From Cristatella mucedo (lineage: Eukaryota; Bryozoa; Phylactolaemata; Cristatellidae): DNA of 64,000 nucleotides. Numbering within the stretch: position 1 is the first letter of the stretch; each line of letters starts with the position of its first letter. The notes under the pieces were generated by a model. It ran no database searches. It was given only the letters and a program-made list of their open reading frames with translations, and had not been told where the DNA came from. The stretch is taken from contig WPIO01000163.1 of assembly GCA_009760855.2 (NCBI GenBank), forward strand, positions 637,364 to 701,363, read 5' to 3'. The position numbers and the translations under genes are program-made. Shown piece by piece: positions 44,999 through 56,384 of the stretch.

Positions 44999-46208
44999 GA
45001 CCCACAAGACCTGCTCCATGACACAATTCCTTCATACCTAGCTGAGCTACTGATAGAAGCATTGGCTCTGCAGGTCCTAGATTGTGAAAATCACCTTCAT
45101 ATCTCCACGGCAATGACATATATTCTTGTACTGCTGACTGCAGCACATCTACTCTCATGCTCGCCCCTGTGTCTTAGCATAGGGTGCCCTTGCACATCGT
45201 GACTTGGGTCGTGCGTTCCAGTCCTGCAGCAATCCTCTATTGCCTGCTGCAAGCAGAATTATAGCCTCGAAGGCCTCTGTCTCTATATAATGATGGAGTT
45301 AAGTGAGTTTATCTTTACTTTCACTTTACTTTTGTTACTCCTGCCTAAACGTTTTATGGCATAGCAGACTTTCACGCCTCCGTCTTCAACGACTTTGCAG
45401 CTCTTCGGAGCCAGTGAGTCATCACCGGAAGTCGCGAGTCACCGAATCTGCTGCTTCCTGCTCACAGCCTCTGCCATTGCTGGTGCTCGCTTAACTTAAT
45501 CTGTCTCGATCTCTGAGCTGGTCCCGACCGACTCTCTCCCAGGCGTTCACGCCCTGTCTTTCAGGCGTCGGCAAGCGCCTGCAAGATGCTTGCCTGGCAC
45601 ACTTCGAGGACGCCAACTTTGGCATCAACGCTCTGGAGCACCGTGTCGCGTCGAACCTCCGGAACGGCTACCGGATCGTGTCCTTCCGAATTCTCGCCTT
45701 CTGCGGCCCGGTAAACGGAGCGGCCTTCGCCGCCCGCCTCGCCACCCTGCCGTCGGCCACGGTCGGAGGAGTCTCGGTGGCCGCACTGCACGAGCCGACT
45801 GAGGAGCTGCTCTGCTACGACGCCGAAGTGAACGCTGTGCGGCGCGACGCCCTGGTGAAGCTGTACACGGGCCTCCCGGAGAGCCTAACTCTGGTGGCGA
45901 AGCGTCGAGGCGCGATCGTCGGCTACGGGACGCTGCACAAGGGCTTTAGCTGCTACCAGATCTCGCCGCTCTATGCTGACGACGCCCACGTGGCCGAGCT
46001 AATTTTCCTTACCCTGTCAGCTCGGATACTTAGTGGTGAGGCGCTGTGCTACACGGCGCCCGCTTTGAATGCAGCTGCAGTAGCCCTGGCTGAGAGTGCC
46101 GGCCTGCCCTTCCTTTACGCGACGGTACGCCAGTACACGAGGACAGAGGTGGCTCTTCCGCTGCAGAAGATCTACTCAATCGCGACTGAGGATGCGTCAC
46201 TTGCCTGA
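42378..46208 (+). CDS. GNAT-fold N-acetyltransferase, three exons (42378-42412, 43310-43632, 45565-46208)
   Basis: Predicted 333-residue acetyl-CoA-dependent N-acyltransferase; substrate unknown, probably soluble (no signal peptide or membrane segment). Exon 1 is MAAIPEEQNTQ plus two bases, with donor CG|GTAAGC. Exon 2 opens after CCACTTTAG and has no in-frame ATG before residue 49, so an upstream start is required. Residues 39-119 form the N-terminal GNAT half: VTIRSLRRDEMETAC, then PGGWLCATLGEAIVGTMFFA, then YLFVRKDYRSK. Splicing AAAG|GTACGA to CTTTCAG|GCGTCGG completes RSKGVGKRL, the RxxGxG acetyl-CoA motif (R117, G120, G122). Residues about 155-333 resemble the C-terminal domain paired with GNAT in the YitH-like (Acetyltransf_18/DUF1248) proteins: IVGYGTL, YQISPLYADD, then EVALPLQKIYSIATED. 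All phases agree and no stop intervenes. High third-position GC contrasts with surrounding repeats. Exon 1 is the least certain part. No AATAAA is seen after the stop. Confidence 0.8.
44689..44998. repeat. CT/CTGTCT microsatellite in intron 2 of the acetyltransferase gene
   Basis: Pyrimidine-rich simple sequence made of CT and CTGTCT units, the reverse complement type of the GACAGA arrays at 9716-11490. On the sense strand it is a long polypyrimidine run and might influence splicing, but the real acceptor at 45564 has its own tract. Confidence 0.95.
44999..45150 (+). mobile_element. LINE family B splinter in intron 2
   Basis: CTGACCCACAAGACCTGCTC, TTCATACCTAGCTGAGCTAC and TTGGCTCTGCAGGTCCTAGA match the B C-terminal region (30742-30905) with internal deletions. 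Confidence 0.7.
45161..45310 (+). mobile_element. SINE-A copy in intron 2, diverged
   Basis: CCTGTGTCTTAGCATAGGGT, GACTTGGGTCGTGCGTTCCA (B-box region) and GCAATCCTCTATTGCCTGCTG match the SINE-A head and centre; GAAGGCCTCTGTCTCTATAT matches its 3' part. Sense orientation within the gene. Confidence 0.65.
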
Positions 46209-46303
46209 GACCTCGGCCGGACACGGATTGTGTTCTCTCGTTCCCCCTCGCCAGCGACCTGCTAGCTTTTAGCCCGGATACCTGCCATCTTGTTTTGTAT
46301 TTG

Positions 46304-46465
<162 letters not shown>

Positions 46466-48900
46466 CACTCGCTCACAGCGTTGGCCGAGCAGTTAATGAT
46501 CATTTTTCTTTGCTCCTATAGCCAGCCTAGCGCTTTAGCAGCACACTCACTTTCGCTTTTTGCTCATAAGCCTTGCGTCGGCCGAGTGGAGCAGAGCACC
46601 TTCCTGCTAAATAGAGAATCCCTGCCATTAACGTGACAGTACTGTCTTATGCTCGATCGCTCCGAAGTGGTTTTTTGACGGGGTCAACGAAACAAGCCAT
46701 TGCGACTGGCAATGATTTAGATCCGAACTTTGTGGCGTTTGTCTCGACATTATGCGGTTTTCCAGCGATTGTGAGCCGATCACACCCCTAGAGCTGACTG
46801 AGCATCCCCCCACCAGCCATAAGGGAGTAGCCTTTTCATGGTTGCCCTTACAGCGAGCTTGATCTCTACGTCCACATGTAGAGAGTGCTTGAGTTGGTGA
46901 ATGAGAAACAGATCGCAAGTGCAAGGGCCTGTGAATGAGAAATAGAGAGGTGGAGAGAGAGAGAGAGGATATTAGATAAAAACATGGAGAATAGGACGCA
47001 GGAGATCAGACAGAGAGATATTTGGCAGAGAGATGCACAAGAGCACCCGCTTGGAGAGAGACACGTGCGATGGCGAACAACTGACGGTAGAGAGACCGAA
47101 TGATTCAGAAGCGAAGAGATACTTTGAATGGAGAGACGTAAAGAGAGAGTGAGAGAGAGAGCTTGGATGTGGGAAAGATAGCTGATAGAGAGAGCTAGAG
47201 AGAATGATAGTTATCAATAGCTGAAATACTAAAGGAGAAGCAAGCCGGGGTAGAGAGAGGAGAGACTAAAGAGGCAAACTGAAATAGAGGGGGTGTGCCA
47301 AAAAGCGAGCAAGTTGAAGCCAGTCGAAGTCCGCAGGCGCGAGCGAAAGGTGAGGCCTTCATGCGTACTACGTAAGCCAATCGGCCGACCGCAGAGGTAA
47401 CTAAACGAATGATTGCAATGCGAGTCTGTGATGTATACCCACTGCTTCGTTTTCTTCTTCACCCCTTGCCCTGTACTCACTGACTCCAAGGTTTCTTAGC
47501 ACAAGCTAATTCTTTTCACAGCTGGAGCGACGCAGTGTCTCGCCAGCCTGGATTCAGCAGGCCAAACCAGCGCTTTTTATTTAGCGGGCACTGTTTCGAA
47601 CTAACAAAACCTGAATCGCTGTACTTGTGATGTGGCACTCGAAAGTGCATAGCCTGCTGCAACTAGATAGACTGAGGGTGAAAACTCGTGCAGATGTGGT
47701 GGCACGCCTTGGGTGGCGTAGTACTGAGGCTGAAGCCAAGCTGATACGGCTCACGTTAGTCGCTCTGAAGAATGGAACGGCGGAACGACCGCAGTTGAAA
47801 GGTGGAGAAGACTACCCGGCACGGGCCGACTGGCTTGCTGAGCGAGACAAGAAGATAGTCACGTAACCTATTATTCAGCCATTGGCTGACCGGTTTGGCA
47901 GCTATCCCTGGCACCAAAGGCGTGGCTGCAGATCCCCTGGTTGAGGTTCTGGTGGTGTGTATGTGCACGAGCGTGTGCCAGAAAATGCTGAAGAGAAAGT
48001 TCAGCAAGCCAACACCTGGGCGTCCTACAGGAAAACTAGACCCTGCACAGCCAGAAAAAAAAGTCTTACTGGGTCTAGCCGGTCGCCCGGATAATCAGAG
48101 GTGAGCTAAAGCCACGAAAGTACATGCTAGCGCCACAACTGCCTGAACTGCGATTGTGCTTAGCAGCTAATGATATGCATCGAGGAGAGACCAATCACAA
48201 GACTTGCGTTGGACGAGAGAAACGCAGTATAGGCTCTTACTCCTTCGCGAAAACGTGGGCTGAGCAAGCTCAGAAATCTTTGTCGCCGGAGAAATGACCA
48301 CTTATGAGCATACTCACTGACAGTTCGAAGACAACAAGGTTTTAACTAGACGCTAGTTGTTGGTAGGAACCAGGACTTGGAAGGTAGCTGAGTTCTCGAT
48401 TCACCGCGCTGCTTCTGCCGCGGCTCCAAACCGAAGCAGCAATGACTAGTAGCCTGGACCGTGCCTGGATATGTTGATTAAGCTTTCAGGATCTTTATTC
48501 CGGTACTAAAAGAGCCGTCTGTGGGTTCTGCGACTTCACAAATGTGTGGTCCTCTCAAGAAATCAAATGTGCGACCATACATAAACGTGTGAACTTAAGC
48601 TGCAGAGCTGTAGACGTTCTCGATCTCAGCTGCACCTACTTATCCTCCCTCTGCCGCTGCACTCAGTCATCGCCACTCTGCAGCTGCACTCAATTGTCCT
48701 CAGTCCACCCTGGGCCTGGGCATTGAAGCTGCTCCTTTGACAATTTACATGCGTTGCCTAAGCCATGACTGGGAACAAAGAGACCATTCTTCCTCTACTT
48801 AGGGTTATTATCTCCGCCACGCCTTTAGCTGAGGCTATTTTTTAAGACTTTGCAAGAGCTTTGATAACGGACTACCTCTCTGACTTATCGCAGTTAAGTT
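46466..48900. other. Unassigned 2.4-kb stretch with interspersed GA runs
   Basis: Short (GA)n runs lie between 46940 and 47220. An 80-codon plus-strand frame (47627-47866) is hydrophilic and basic, without a recognised domain, and has no visible splice partner. No LINE or SINE similarity was recognised. Confidence 0.35.
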
Positions 48901-48904
48901 GCTT

Positions 48905-49105
48905 TGCCGGTCTTCGAAATTTGCTCACTCTTCACGACTGAGATTGTGGGCTCGAGTCCTGCAGTGGGCGATCATCTATTACCCACCAGAACCCGTAGTA
49001 ATAGCTGTAAAGTGCTGGTGTGACTGACTGTTAAGTGCTGATGTGACTGTGCTGACGCTTTATAATTGAGCCTGTTGAATCAGCCGTCCTTTACATGCTG
49101 ACGTT
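48905..49105 (+). mobile_element. SINE-A copy, diverged, with a short internal duplication
   Basis: CTTCACGACTGAGATTGTGG and GCTCGAGTCCTGCAGTGGGC (B-box region), ATCATCTATTACCCACC (central block), then a partial duplication (AAGTGCTGGTGTGACTG and AAGTGCTGATGTGACTG) before TTGAGCCTGTTGAATCAGC. Confidence 0.65.
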
Positions 49106-50049
49106 GGCTCCTCCACTACGAGTTACGTGACTAACCGCAATCCTCACTACGTCCATGGCGATTACAAATCTTTTAGTAGTGTCCAATCCAGTGATAAGAC
49201 TCTTTATGTAATTCTTGTCTACGAGTGGTTAGAAATGGCTGTTTTTCTGTCGTATGGTTGTATGCCTTTATGATGTTTACTCGTATTTGTATACTTCTAC
49301 TTTGCGAATCCCTTATTCTCGAAGATTTCCATGTCTATCTGGCTTCGTCTAGTTTGAATCGCTTGAAGTTACAAATGAGCAAATTCAACGCCGAGATCAT
49401 TCAACCCCTTTAGTTTCATTCCAGCTCCATGACTGAACATCCGCCAAGTTCAAGTGGTTGAGATCATGCAAAGTTCGTTAAATCAGCGTGCCATAAAATG
49501 GTTTGAGTTGGGCTTCTTCCGATTTGAATTACTTTGATCGTTTATTCCATGCGAACATCTCTCAGCGGGCGTATAAACTCAGCTGTGACAGCCTCTGGTC
49601 TTAATCAGCCATAAACCACATGCTTTCTACTTGGATGGAAGGCAGACAGGACAGGATTGCTGTGAACGATACCAGAGACAAACATTATAAGTAAAATTCT
49701 CTCTTCCAACGAACCTTCGTGGTTTTCTTTTCTTGTGATGTTCTCCCATATCATGTTCGGGTGAAATATAATTGCAGGTACCTCATTAGACCTGACTCGA
49801 TAACTTTATGAGAGACCTTTAGTCAGGCTAGGTGGCCTGACCAAGTCAGTACTTAATTGCTAACATGCCTGCCCTGGTCTGCCTAAGCACTATGAATGAC
49901 GAATGACTTATGAAGGGTCTCCGTCATTGCTCCCTCGCCTCCTCGCTGCTCAACCAATCCTCTGCCTCCATCCAGATGAATCATATAGTACGGCATCTGC
50001 ATTTCATTTGCCATGGGCCATTTTCACCGTACGCTATCTTTGAAAGGTG
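49106..50049. other. Unassigned sequence
   Basis: No gene or repeat family recognised. Confidence 0.4.
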
Positions 50050-50115
50050 CCTAGAACTAGATTATTCTCTGAGGGTGCTGCATCAAATGCTTTATTAATA
50101 TTATTATTATTAAGT
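50050..50115 (+). mobile_element. LINE family A 3' stem-loop and tail only
   Basis: GTGCCTAGAACTAGATTATT, CTCTGAGGGTGCTGCATCAA and an ATT tail to 50112: an extreme 5' truncation, or the remnant of a decayed copy. Confidence 0.7.
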
Positions 50116-50455
50116 GGCTCAACTGCTGGAGTCAGCTTAAGTGGATAGATGCCTCAAGGGGAGCGAGGCACGTGCATTGTTTAACATCTCACTTGCATTC
50201 AATCAGCTTCGAGTTATTTACAAACCCCAAGCCGCTCGACAGCAGGTGGCAATAGGTGCAAAGGTGCCTAGAATGGCACGATTTGTTGATCTGATGTGGA
50301 TTAGACATTGTTCTCGTACTTCTAGATGAAGCTGTTGATTATCGCAACTTCTCTCCAGGTAATGTACTGGTGTTTCTGAATAGAAGGAAGAGGAAGTCGA
50401 TGATTTGGACGAGGCATTGCAGCCGAATCTCAATCGAATGATCCCTAGTGGCTAT

Positions 50456-50805
<350 letters not shown>

Positions 50806-51155
50806 GACAGCTACAACAAAAGTCACAGAGCTATTTATCCGCGACTCCAGGACGTCCAAGAGATGCAGGAATGACACAGAGCTCTAGCAACTGCCTATCT
50901 GAGACCACACCAATAGGGTTCCATTCAGCCAGGCCGTGGGGTCTGACACTGTTGAATGGCTAAGTTGCTGCAGTTGTTCGTGCAAGGTTTGTCTACATTG
51001 TCAGCGGTTTTGGCACCGGTCATTGTTTGAATCAGTTGCCATTGGATTCCTATCAGATAGCCGATGCCTCTGACATTTGCAATCAAGAGACCTGTTCTGG
51101 ATGTCTTACCTTGCTTGTGGAAGAGTTTTCGTGGAGTGCTTCCCTGAAATGGTTG
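50806..51155. other. Unassigned sequence
   Basis: No gene or repeat recognised, apart from gradual entry into an old LINE B copy at the right end. Confidence 0.4.
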
Positions 51156-52943
51156 GTTGAATAGACCGTTATTGGCTGGTGGAGAACTTCAAGTTCACGC
51201 TGACAGGCTTAGCAATAGTCGGATCCGCTCATCCCCTGATTGCTTGACTGGATAGCTTCGGCTTGGTCTAATACCTTAGTTATGTGACCCATAGCGGCGG
51301 CCACGTTCTGAATTTTTCGATCGCAAAGGCTGCCTGCCCTGCTGATGTAGTTGTTTGTCTGCTTACTTTCTCAAATCATGGCTCAATCTAACTTTTTGCT
51401 GTTCGTCTTCCGTCGTATGTATAGGGCTGCTTCGATTTTGTCTAGTGATGCGACTTTAAAAGCATGAATTCTGAGTAATTTTTGAAATCTGTTTGTGATG
51501 CAGGTCTTCTATATTTGAGCCACAGACTTGGCTGACCACCTCGATAAAAATAAAATAAAATAATAACTGATTTAACAGCCTCATTCGCATAGCAGCAGAA
51601 GAGCCAACGGCTATCACTACCGCTTGCAGTTGCCAATACAGAACCGCCTACTGCACGATTCGAACCGATGACCTCGGTCATGAAGAGCGAGCACTTTACC
51701 TTCTGGACTATTGTGGTTTGATATCCTCAGTCATTCAGCAAACTCTAAACTCAGGAGGGTATTCAAGGAGCAAGCTATCCAACATTCTGTCCGCATACTG
51801 AGTCGTATGGATTTGTTTTCAAATTACCAAAAAGCGTCGCGAGATGTACCGTTTACAGATCAGCCTTGAATGCTACGTTTAGGAAGTTTGGATATGTGCT
51901 CAATCTAGCCAGTTTCAAAGACCTGATCGGCGTGCACACGGGGAAGCTTATAAATGCCTTGCGTCTTTTTCACTTAAAACAAGAGTCCTTCCAGTTAAAT
52001 TCAAGAAAACATTGTAAGACAGCGAATCATTTGCTTGCCAGCTTTGAGCGGCCTCTCTACCTGTACATGAACTGTTTGGCTAGTATATATATTCTACACC
52101 TAGTTCTTTAAAAAATCTGCCCATACTTGCGCCTCTGTAAAGCCATGCCCGACTAAAACAAGTGTTGAGTCGCAACCTGCAACGGCCAATAAGTCATTTT
52201 TCAAGCTTTCCGTAAACAGATCGGCTGCTTGTATGATGTCTAGTAAAAAGAGCTCTTCCACAAAGACTGCACAATCGTCTTTGGTTTTCAGTCGAGGAGA
52301 AACTTAGCTCAAAAATAACTGTATTTATTGCTTATCCGGGTAGACGGATTGTTCAAATCTTTTTAAGACCGGCCATTGTTCGGCAAATACCTAAGACGCC
52401 TGGCTATCGTTCCGAGCTCCTAGAAACTGCCGGTCTCCTGTGTCCGGCCCTGTCCGATGTGTACCTTTTTGATGAAAGATTCTTGAAAATATTGAAGAAG
52501 TCAACTCCTAGAACGCAGTGACAATAATTAGATATCGGAAAAATCTCCGTTGGAACCAGCACTCCACTGGGATGGCTCATCTGAGTGTGACCAAGTACAT
52601 TCCAACCACCAATGACGACGCGTATATTATTTCCCTGACCTTGCTTGATCGATCGCACATGTCGGATAGATTGCAATATCTTTCTTTAACGATTTAAAAC
52701 TAGGATCGCTCCGGCAGGCGAGGCCGTGACGTGGTTCATGCGATACTTGCCTGGTCATTTTTAATCCGTTTTTAATCTCCATGTAATGGACACATATTCT
52801 CCACCTGACAATCATGAGTGAAGGTCTAAAGGTTCCGTTTTCTGCCCATACCTGCTCTTAGATTTATGCTAAGCCTCTGGGGAAACGAATTTGGATCAAA
52901 ATAATCGGCTATTACTTCGATGGTGATGATACTAAGCTGTATG
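51156..52943 (+). mobile_element. LINE family B, very old copy interrupted by SINE-A and cut by LINE A
   Basis: Decayed endonuclease region at 51160-51420 (GGAGAACTTCAAGTTCACGC, GGCGGCCACGTTCTGAATTT; the TTCTCAAATCATGGCTC stretch corresponds to the FS(D/N)HGS motif missing from the 28650 copy). After the SINE at 51548-51715 comes the linker (KFGYVLNLASFKDLIGVHTG, CKTANHLLA) at about 51870-52045. Scattered RT remnants end in IGYYFDGDDTKLYG at about 52940, where LINE A begins. Confidence 0.75.
51548..51715 (-). mobile_element. SINE-A copy, minus strand
   Basis: An A/T tail on the left (AAAATAAAATAAAATAATAA), AACAGCCTCATTCGCATAGC, the central block CTATCACTACCGCTTGCAGT, B box in reverse (CACGATTCGAACCGATGACC), then a degraded A-box side. 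It lies within the old LINE B. Confidence 0.8.
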
Positions 52944-54425
52944 GTTCAGTTCCTATCTCAATGATAACTTGGAGAGTATTGATGTGAATGGACAAAGATC
53001 ATCCGAGGAACCTCTGACATATGGGGTACCTCAGGGCTCCTTGCTTGCTCCAGGCCTTTTGACGGTTTATTCACATCGTATTGCCGATGTGATTGCCATG
53101 CACAATCTAGGCTTTCACTTCTGTGCGGATGACACTCACTTGTCCCTTTACTTTGATCCCTACCAGCGATCCAGCATGTCGAATTCTCTCAACTCCCTTT
53201 CTTCATGCATTGATGACATCCAAACACGGATGGCAGCAAATTTTCTTAAGTTGAATGATGATAACACCAACTTACTAGTTAAGGGCAAGGAAAGTGTCAT
53301 TCATAAACTGCAAAGGCTAATGCTCAAAATAAAATCGGCTCTGCCAGCATATCTCTGGTTACATCTCCACGAAATCTGGGTGTCATGTTCCAAAGCGACA
53401 TTCCATTAAAAATAAAAAAAAATAAAATACTAGCTGGTTAAACAGTCTATTTTCGTATAGCAACAGAAGAGCCTTTACGGCTATCACCACCGCTTGCAGT
53501 GGCGATAAAGGATCGCCCACCGCAGGAATCGAACCCACGACCTCGGGACCGAGGTCGTGAAACCAACCGTCTTACCTAGTGCGTGCCATCACGGCTCTAT
53601 TCCATTAGACGATCAAATTCAGCAGCTCAGTCAAGCCTGCTTGCCTTCATCTACATAGCATTGCTGAAATTTGGGCTTGCTTAGCCAGGAATACCGCATC
53701 TAAGTTGGTCCCTGCATTTGTGACATCTCGCCTTGACTTTTGTAACTCGCTCCTTGCAGGCCTACCTGCCTGTGCACTCAGGCGCGTACAGCTGGAGAAA
53801 AATTCTGCAGCTAGGAATGCCTGTCGTAAGCGTCGCAGTTGCCACGTCACACAACTTCTCGCCGACCTGCACTGGCTCCCAGCCAAGCGACTCATCGACT
53901 TCGGGGCTTTGTCACAAACTTGTAGGTCCCTTCATTATTTGGCTTCAGCGTAATAATCAAATCTTCTACCCCACCAAGTTAACCATCGCACCACTCACTT
54001 TTTTGAACATAACTGTTTACCTTTACCTTGTACAAACCTCGTATCCTTTGGAACCATGCATTTAGTTCGTATGCTCAGAAAGCCTGGAAATCATTCCCGA
54101 CCTGCTTTACTATTCACTACATCTCCTGAACTGACCACATTTAAAGAAACAAAAAACGCATCTATTTATGACAGCACATAGTGGGTCCCTGTGATTTGGC
54201 CTGTAAGTGCTCATGTAAGAGTGCTGAAACTGTTCCATGCTGCCACTAACCACACTTGCATGTTGACCCTGTGATTGTCAGTCACCCTTACCATCTTATT
54301 TTGTCTTTTATTGAGAATGCTACCACTAACCATTCGATAGTGCTTCCTTTGCTGCAAATTTAAAGCGCCTAGAGAGACATGGATTTCTCTGAGGGCACTT
54401 TACCAAATGTATTTATTAATATTGT
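52944..54425 (+). mobile_element. LINE family A copy interrupted by SINE-A
   Basis: Starts within RT (CAGTTCCTATCTCAATGATA, SIDVNGQRSSEEPLTYGVPQ, catalytic box CADDTHLSLYF with Tyr lost). It is interrupted at 53409-53598, resumes at GACGATCAAATTCAGCAGC, and continues through the C-terminal region (RRVQLEKNSAARNACRKRRS) to a 3' stem-loop (about 54360-54405) and A/T tail. Many substitutions and frameshifts: a middle-aged, dead copy. Confidence 0.85.
53409..53598 (-). mobile_element. SINE-A, best full-length copy, with 9-bp target-site duplication
   Basis: ATTCCATTA at 53400-53408 and 53599-53607 flanks the element inside a LINE A frame. On the minus strand: head AGAGCCGTGATGGCACGC, A-box region with TAGGTAAGACGG, the perfect palindrome CACGACCTCGG-TC-CCGAGGTCGTG (plus 53536-53559), B box GTGGGTTCGATTCC (plus 53525-53538), a second hairpin (plus 53482-53507), CGTAAAGGCTCTTCTGTTGC, CAGCTAGTATTTTATT and an A/T tail. 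It has tRNA-like Pol III boxes but far more secondary structure than a plain tRNA head. Confidence 0.92.
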
Positions 54426-55744
54426 CGTTATTATTAAAGATAAATAAATGTACGGACCTCGGCTTGGATCGGCTGCTTTGGCAAGCCGTGCAAGATTTTC
54501 AATTTGCCCGGTAGTATATCCGGTAGCGACCGTTCAGAGACCTGCAGCATTCTCTCGAGTCAAAAAAGTTCCGTTACTAATTAAGGAAGTAAAAAATAAC
54601 CTACAACCGCTTACGTAAAACTAAGCTTCGCGGACGTTGACTACTCGACGATGTCCACGCGATTAATTGACGTCAATTCACTCTGTCCAGAGCAACGGAG
54701 ACCAAACTTCAAGCCTGCCACTATAAGACTCTGAAAACAAAAGGTTATTCCAGCTAGGTATATTGTATGCATGAATGGTCTTGTACTTTGCAACCCCAAT
54801 GCAGCCCACGACCGGTGGTTTTGGGCAACAGTAACTGATACCGGCTTTGTTGGCTTCAACACTGCAGCAGCAGCTCGGCAAGATTAATCACACTGCCTCT
54901 CTCTGAACAGCTCGCAGCCGCACCTTTGCTCGCATGGACAGTGTTGGAGGGGGGAGGCAGCTAATGAATCGCAGTGGCCTTCTATCCTAACTCACGTCTT
55001 CTTTCTCTCCTATAAGGCTCTCCATCCATCAGTAGTGAGTGAACGGGCACTGATGTCTTGTCGATTACTTTTAGGTCACGCCATTCCTTACGTTTTCCTA
55101 GTTTGAGACTGGCCGCTTAGTTTGAATGGGAGATCAAACTTTATGTGAAATACTTAGGACGATGAGGCTTTCCATCTGCACCACATTTAATTATCCAATC
55201 AGATTGATTCCTGATTCGCCCTGACTAACCAATATTTGGCCAGTACCTGTGGCTAGAGAGTGTGACCCGGGTAGGTAGGCTATTGCTATGCTGCGGCCTA
55301 CCTGTCTCCTCTGCCTTTGAATTGCTCTGAGCTCTAGCTGCTTTCAGAGCTTGTGATGAGTCAGCCTGAGATCGCCTGCTGTCGCCTGGTACCGGCTGTA
55401 GTAAGTGGGCAAAATTCCTGTAGGTTTCGCTGAGCTAGCTGCTGAAGGCAGGATGCTGTTTCACGGTATATTGGCTGGTCAGTCCGTACAGTTTGCAGGG
55501 CGGTAGTGGAGGCTGGTCTGGATAGGGTGAGCTAGCTGCCTGAGCCCGCTAATATGCCAGAGCTGCTGGACTGTCTGAGCTAGTCCGGGTCATGCCCGAC
55601 ACGGCGTACGGTCAGGGGTTTTGCGGATAGATCTTTAAAGTTCTAGTGCCTCGCTTGTGTCGCGCGGGCTGCCGCCTTCAGTGACTAAAGATTTTACGAT
55701 ACTTGATACGACTACTCGTTTCTAAAAAGACTCTCGAAAGCCTA
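54426..55744. other. Unassigned sequence
   Basis: No gene, RNA or repeat family recognised over 1.3 kb. Confidence 0.4.
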
Positions 55745-55820
55745 GCAAAAATGTAAAGCGCCTAGAGAGAGATTGATTTCTCTGAGAGCGCTTTATCAAG
55801 TGCATTATTATTATTATTAT
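55745..55820 (+). mobile_element. LINE family A 3' stem-loop and tail only
   Basis: ATGTAAAGCGCCTAGAGAGA, TTTCTCTGAGAGCGCTTTAT and (ATT)n ending before TAGCC. The stem-loop is intact, but no body precedes it. Confidence 0.85.
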
Positions 55821-55822
55821 TA

Positions 55823-56384
55823 GCCAAAGACGCAGCGATCTCTTCGAAAAAGTGGATAGACATTTCGATAGCTAAGAGCCCGCTGAGATTCCGTTGCAAA
55901 GGGTTTTACGCTCCCCTTACGTGAGCACGTGCGGAAGATGTAGTGGCAGCAGCAGCGCCTATGCCGAAGCTTGAACCTGAAGCGAGAGGGGCCATCGCCC
56001 AGCGCTCGGTTTAATGGATTCGTGCGGAGATGTTGCTGATGACAATTTGGTCAAAGCTTTCTCAAGAGGTTCATGAAAATACACTGAATCGAGGAAGCTG
56101 CACTCAGTACTAGCCAGAAGCTGTCGTTTTCGCAGGAGAATTACGACAGACAGCCTCTAAATTGGAGGACCAATAGCTCCATCCACAGTATTAGGATGCT
56201 GCTACTATCAGTGCTCCCGGGCGTCTGGAGTCAAATTTTACAACTTGAGTAACAACGGAGAAGGTCATACCAAGTGATACTGCAGTATGAGCTATGTGAG
56301 CAACCAGACATCGAAGTTCCACTTAGCAGTGCATGACCTGCTGACTTTTGTACGCTCCCATTCCTGTAGATGCTCTATCTTTAA
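55823..56384. other. Unassigned; possibly the decayed upstream part of the Ty3 element
   Basis: No clear motif. Given the RNase H/integrase remnant that follows, decayed pol sequence is possible but not shown. Confidence 0.3.
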
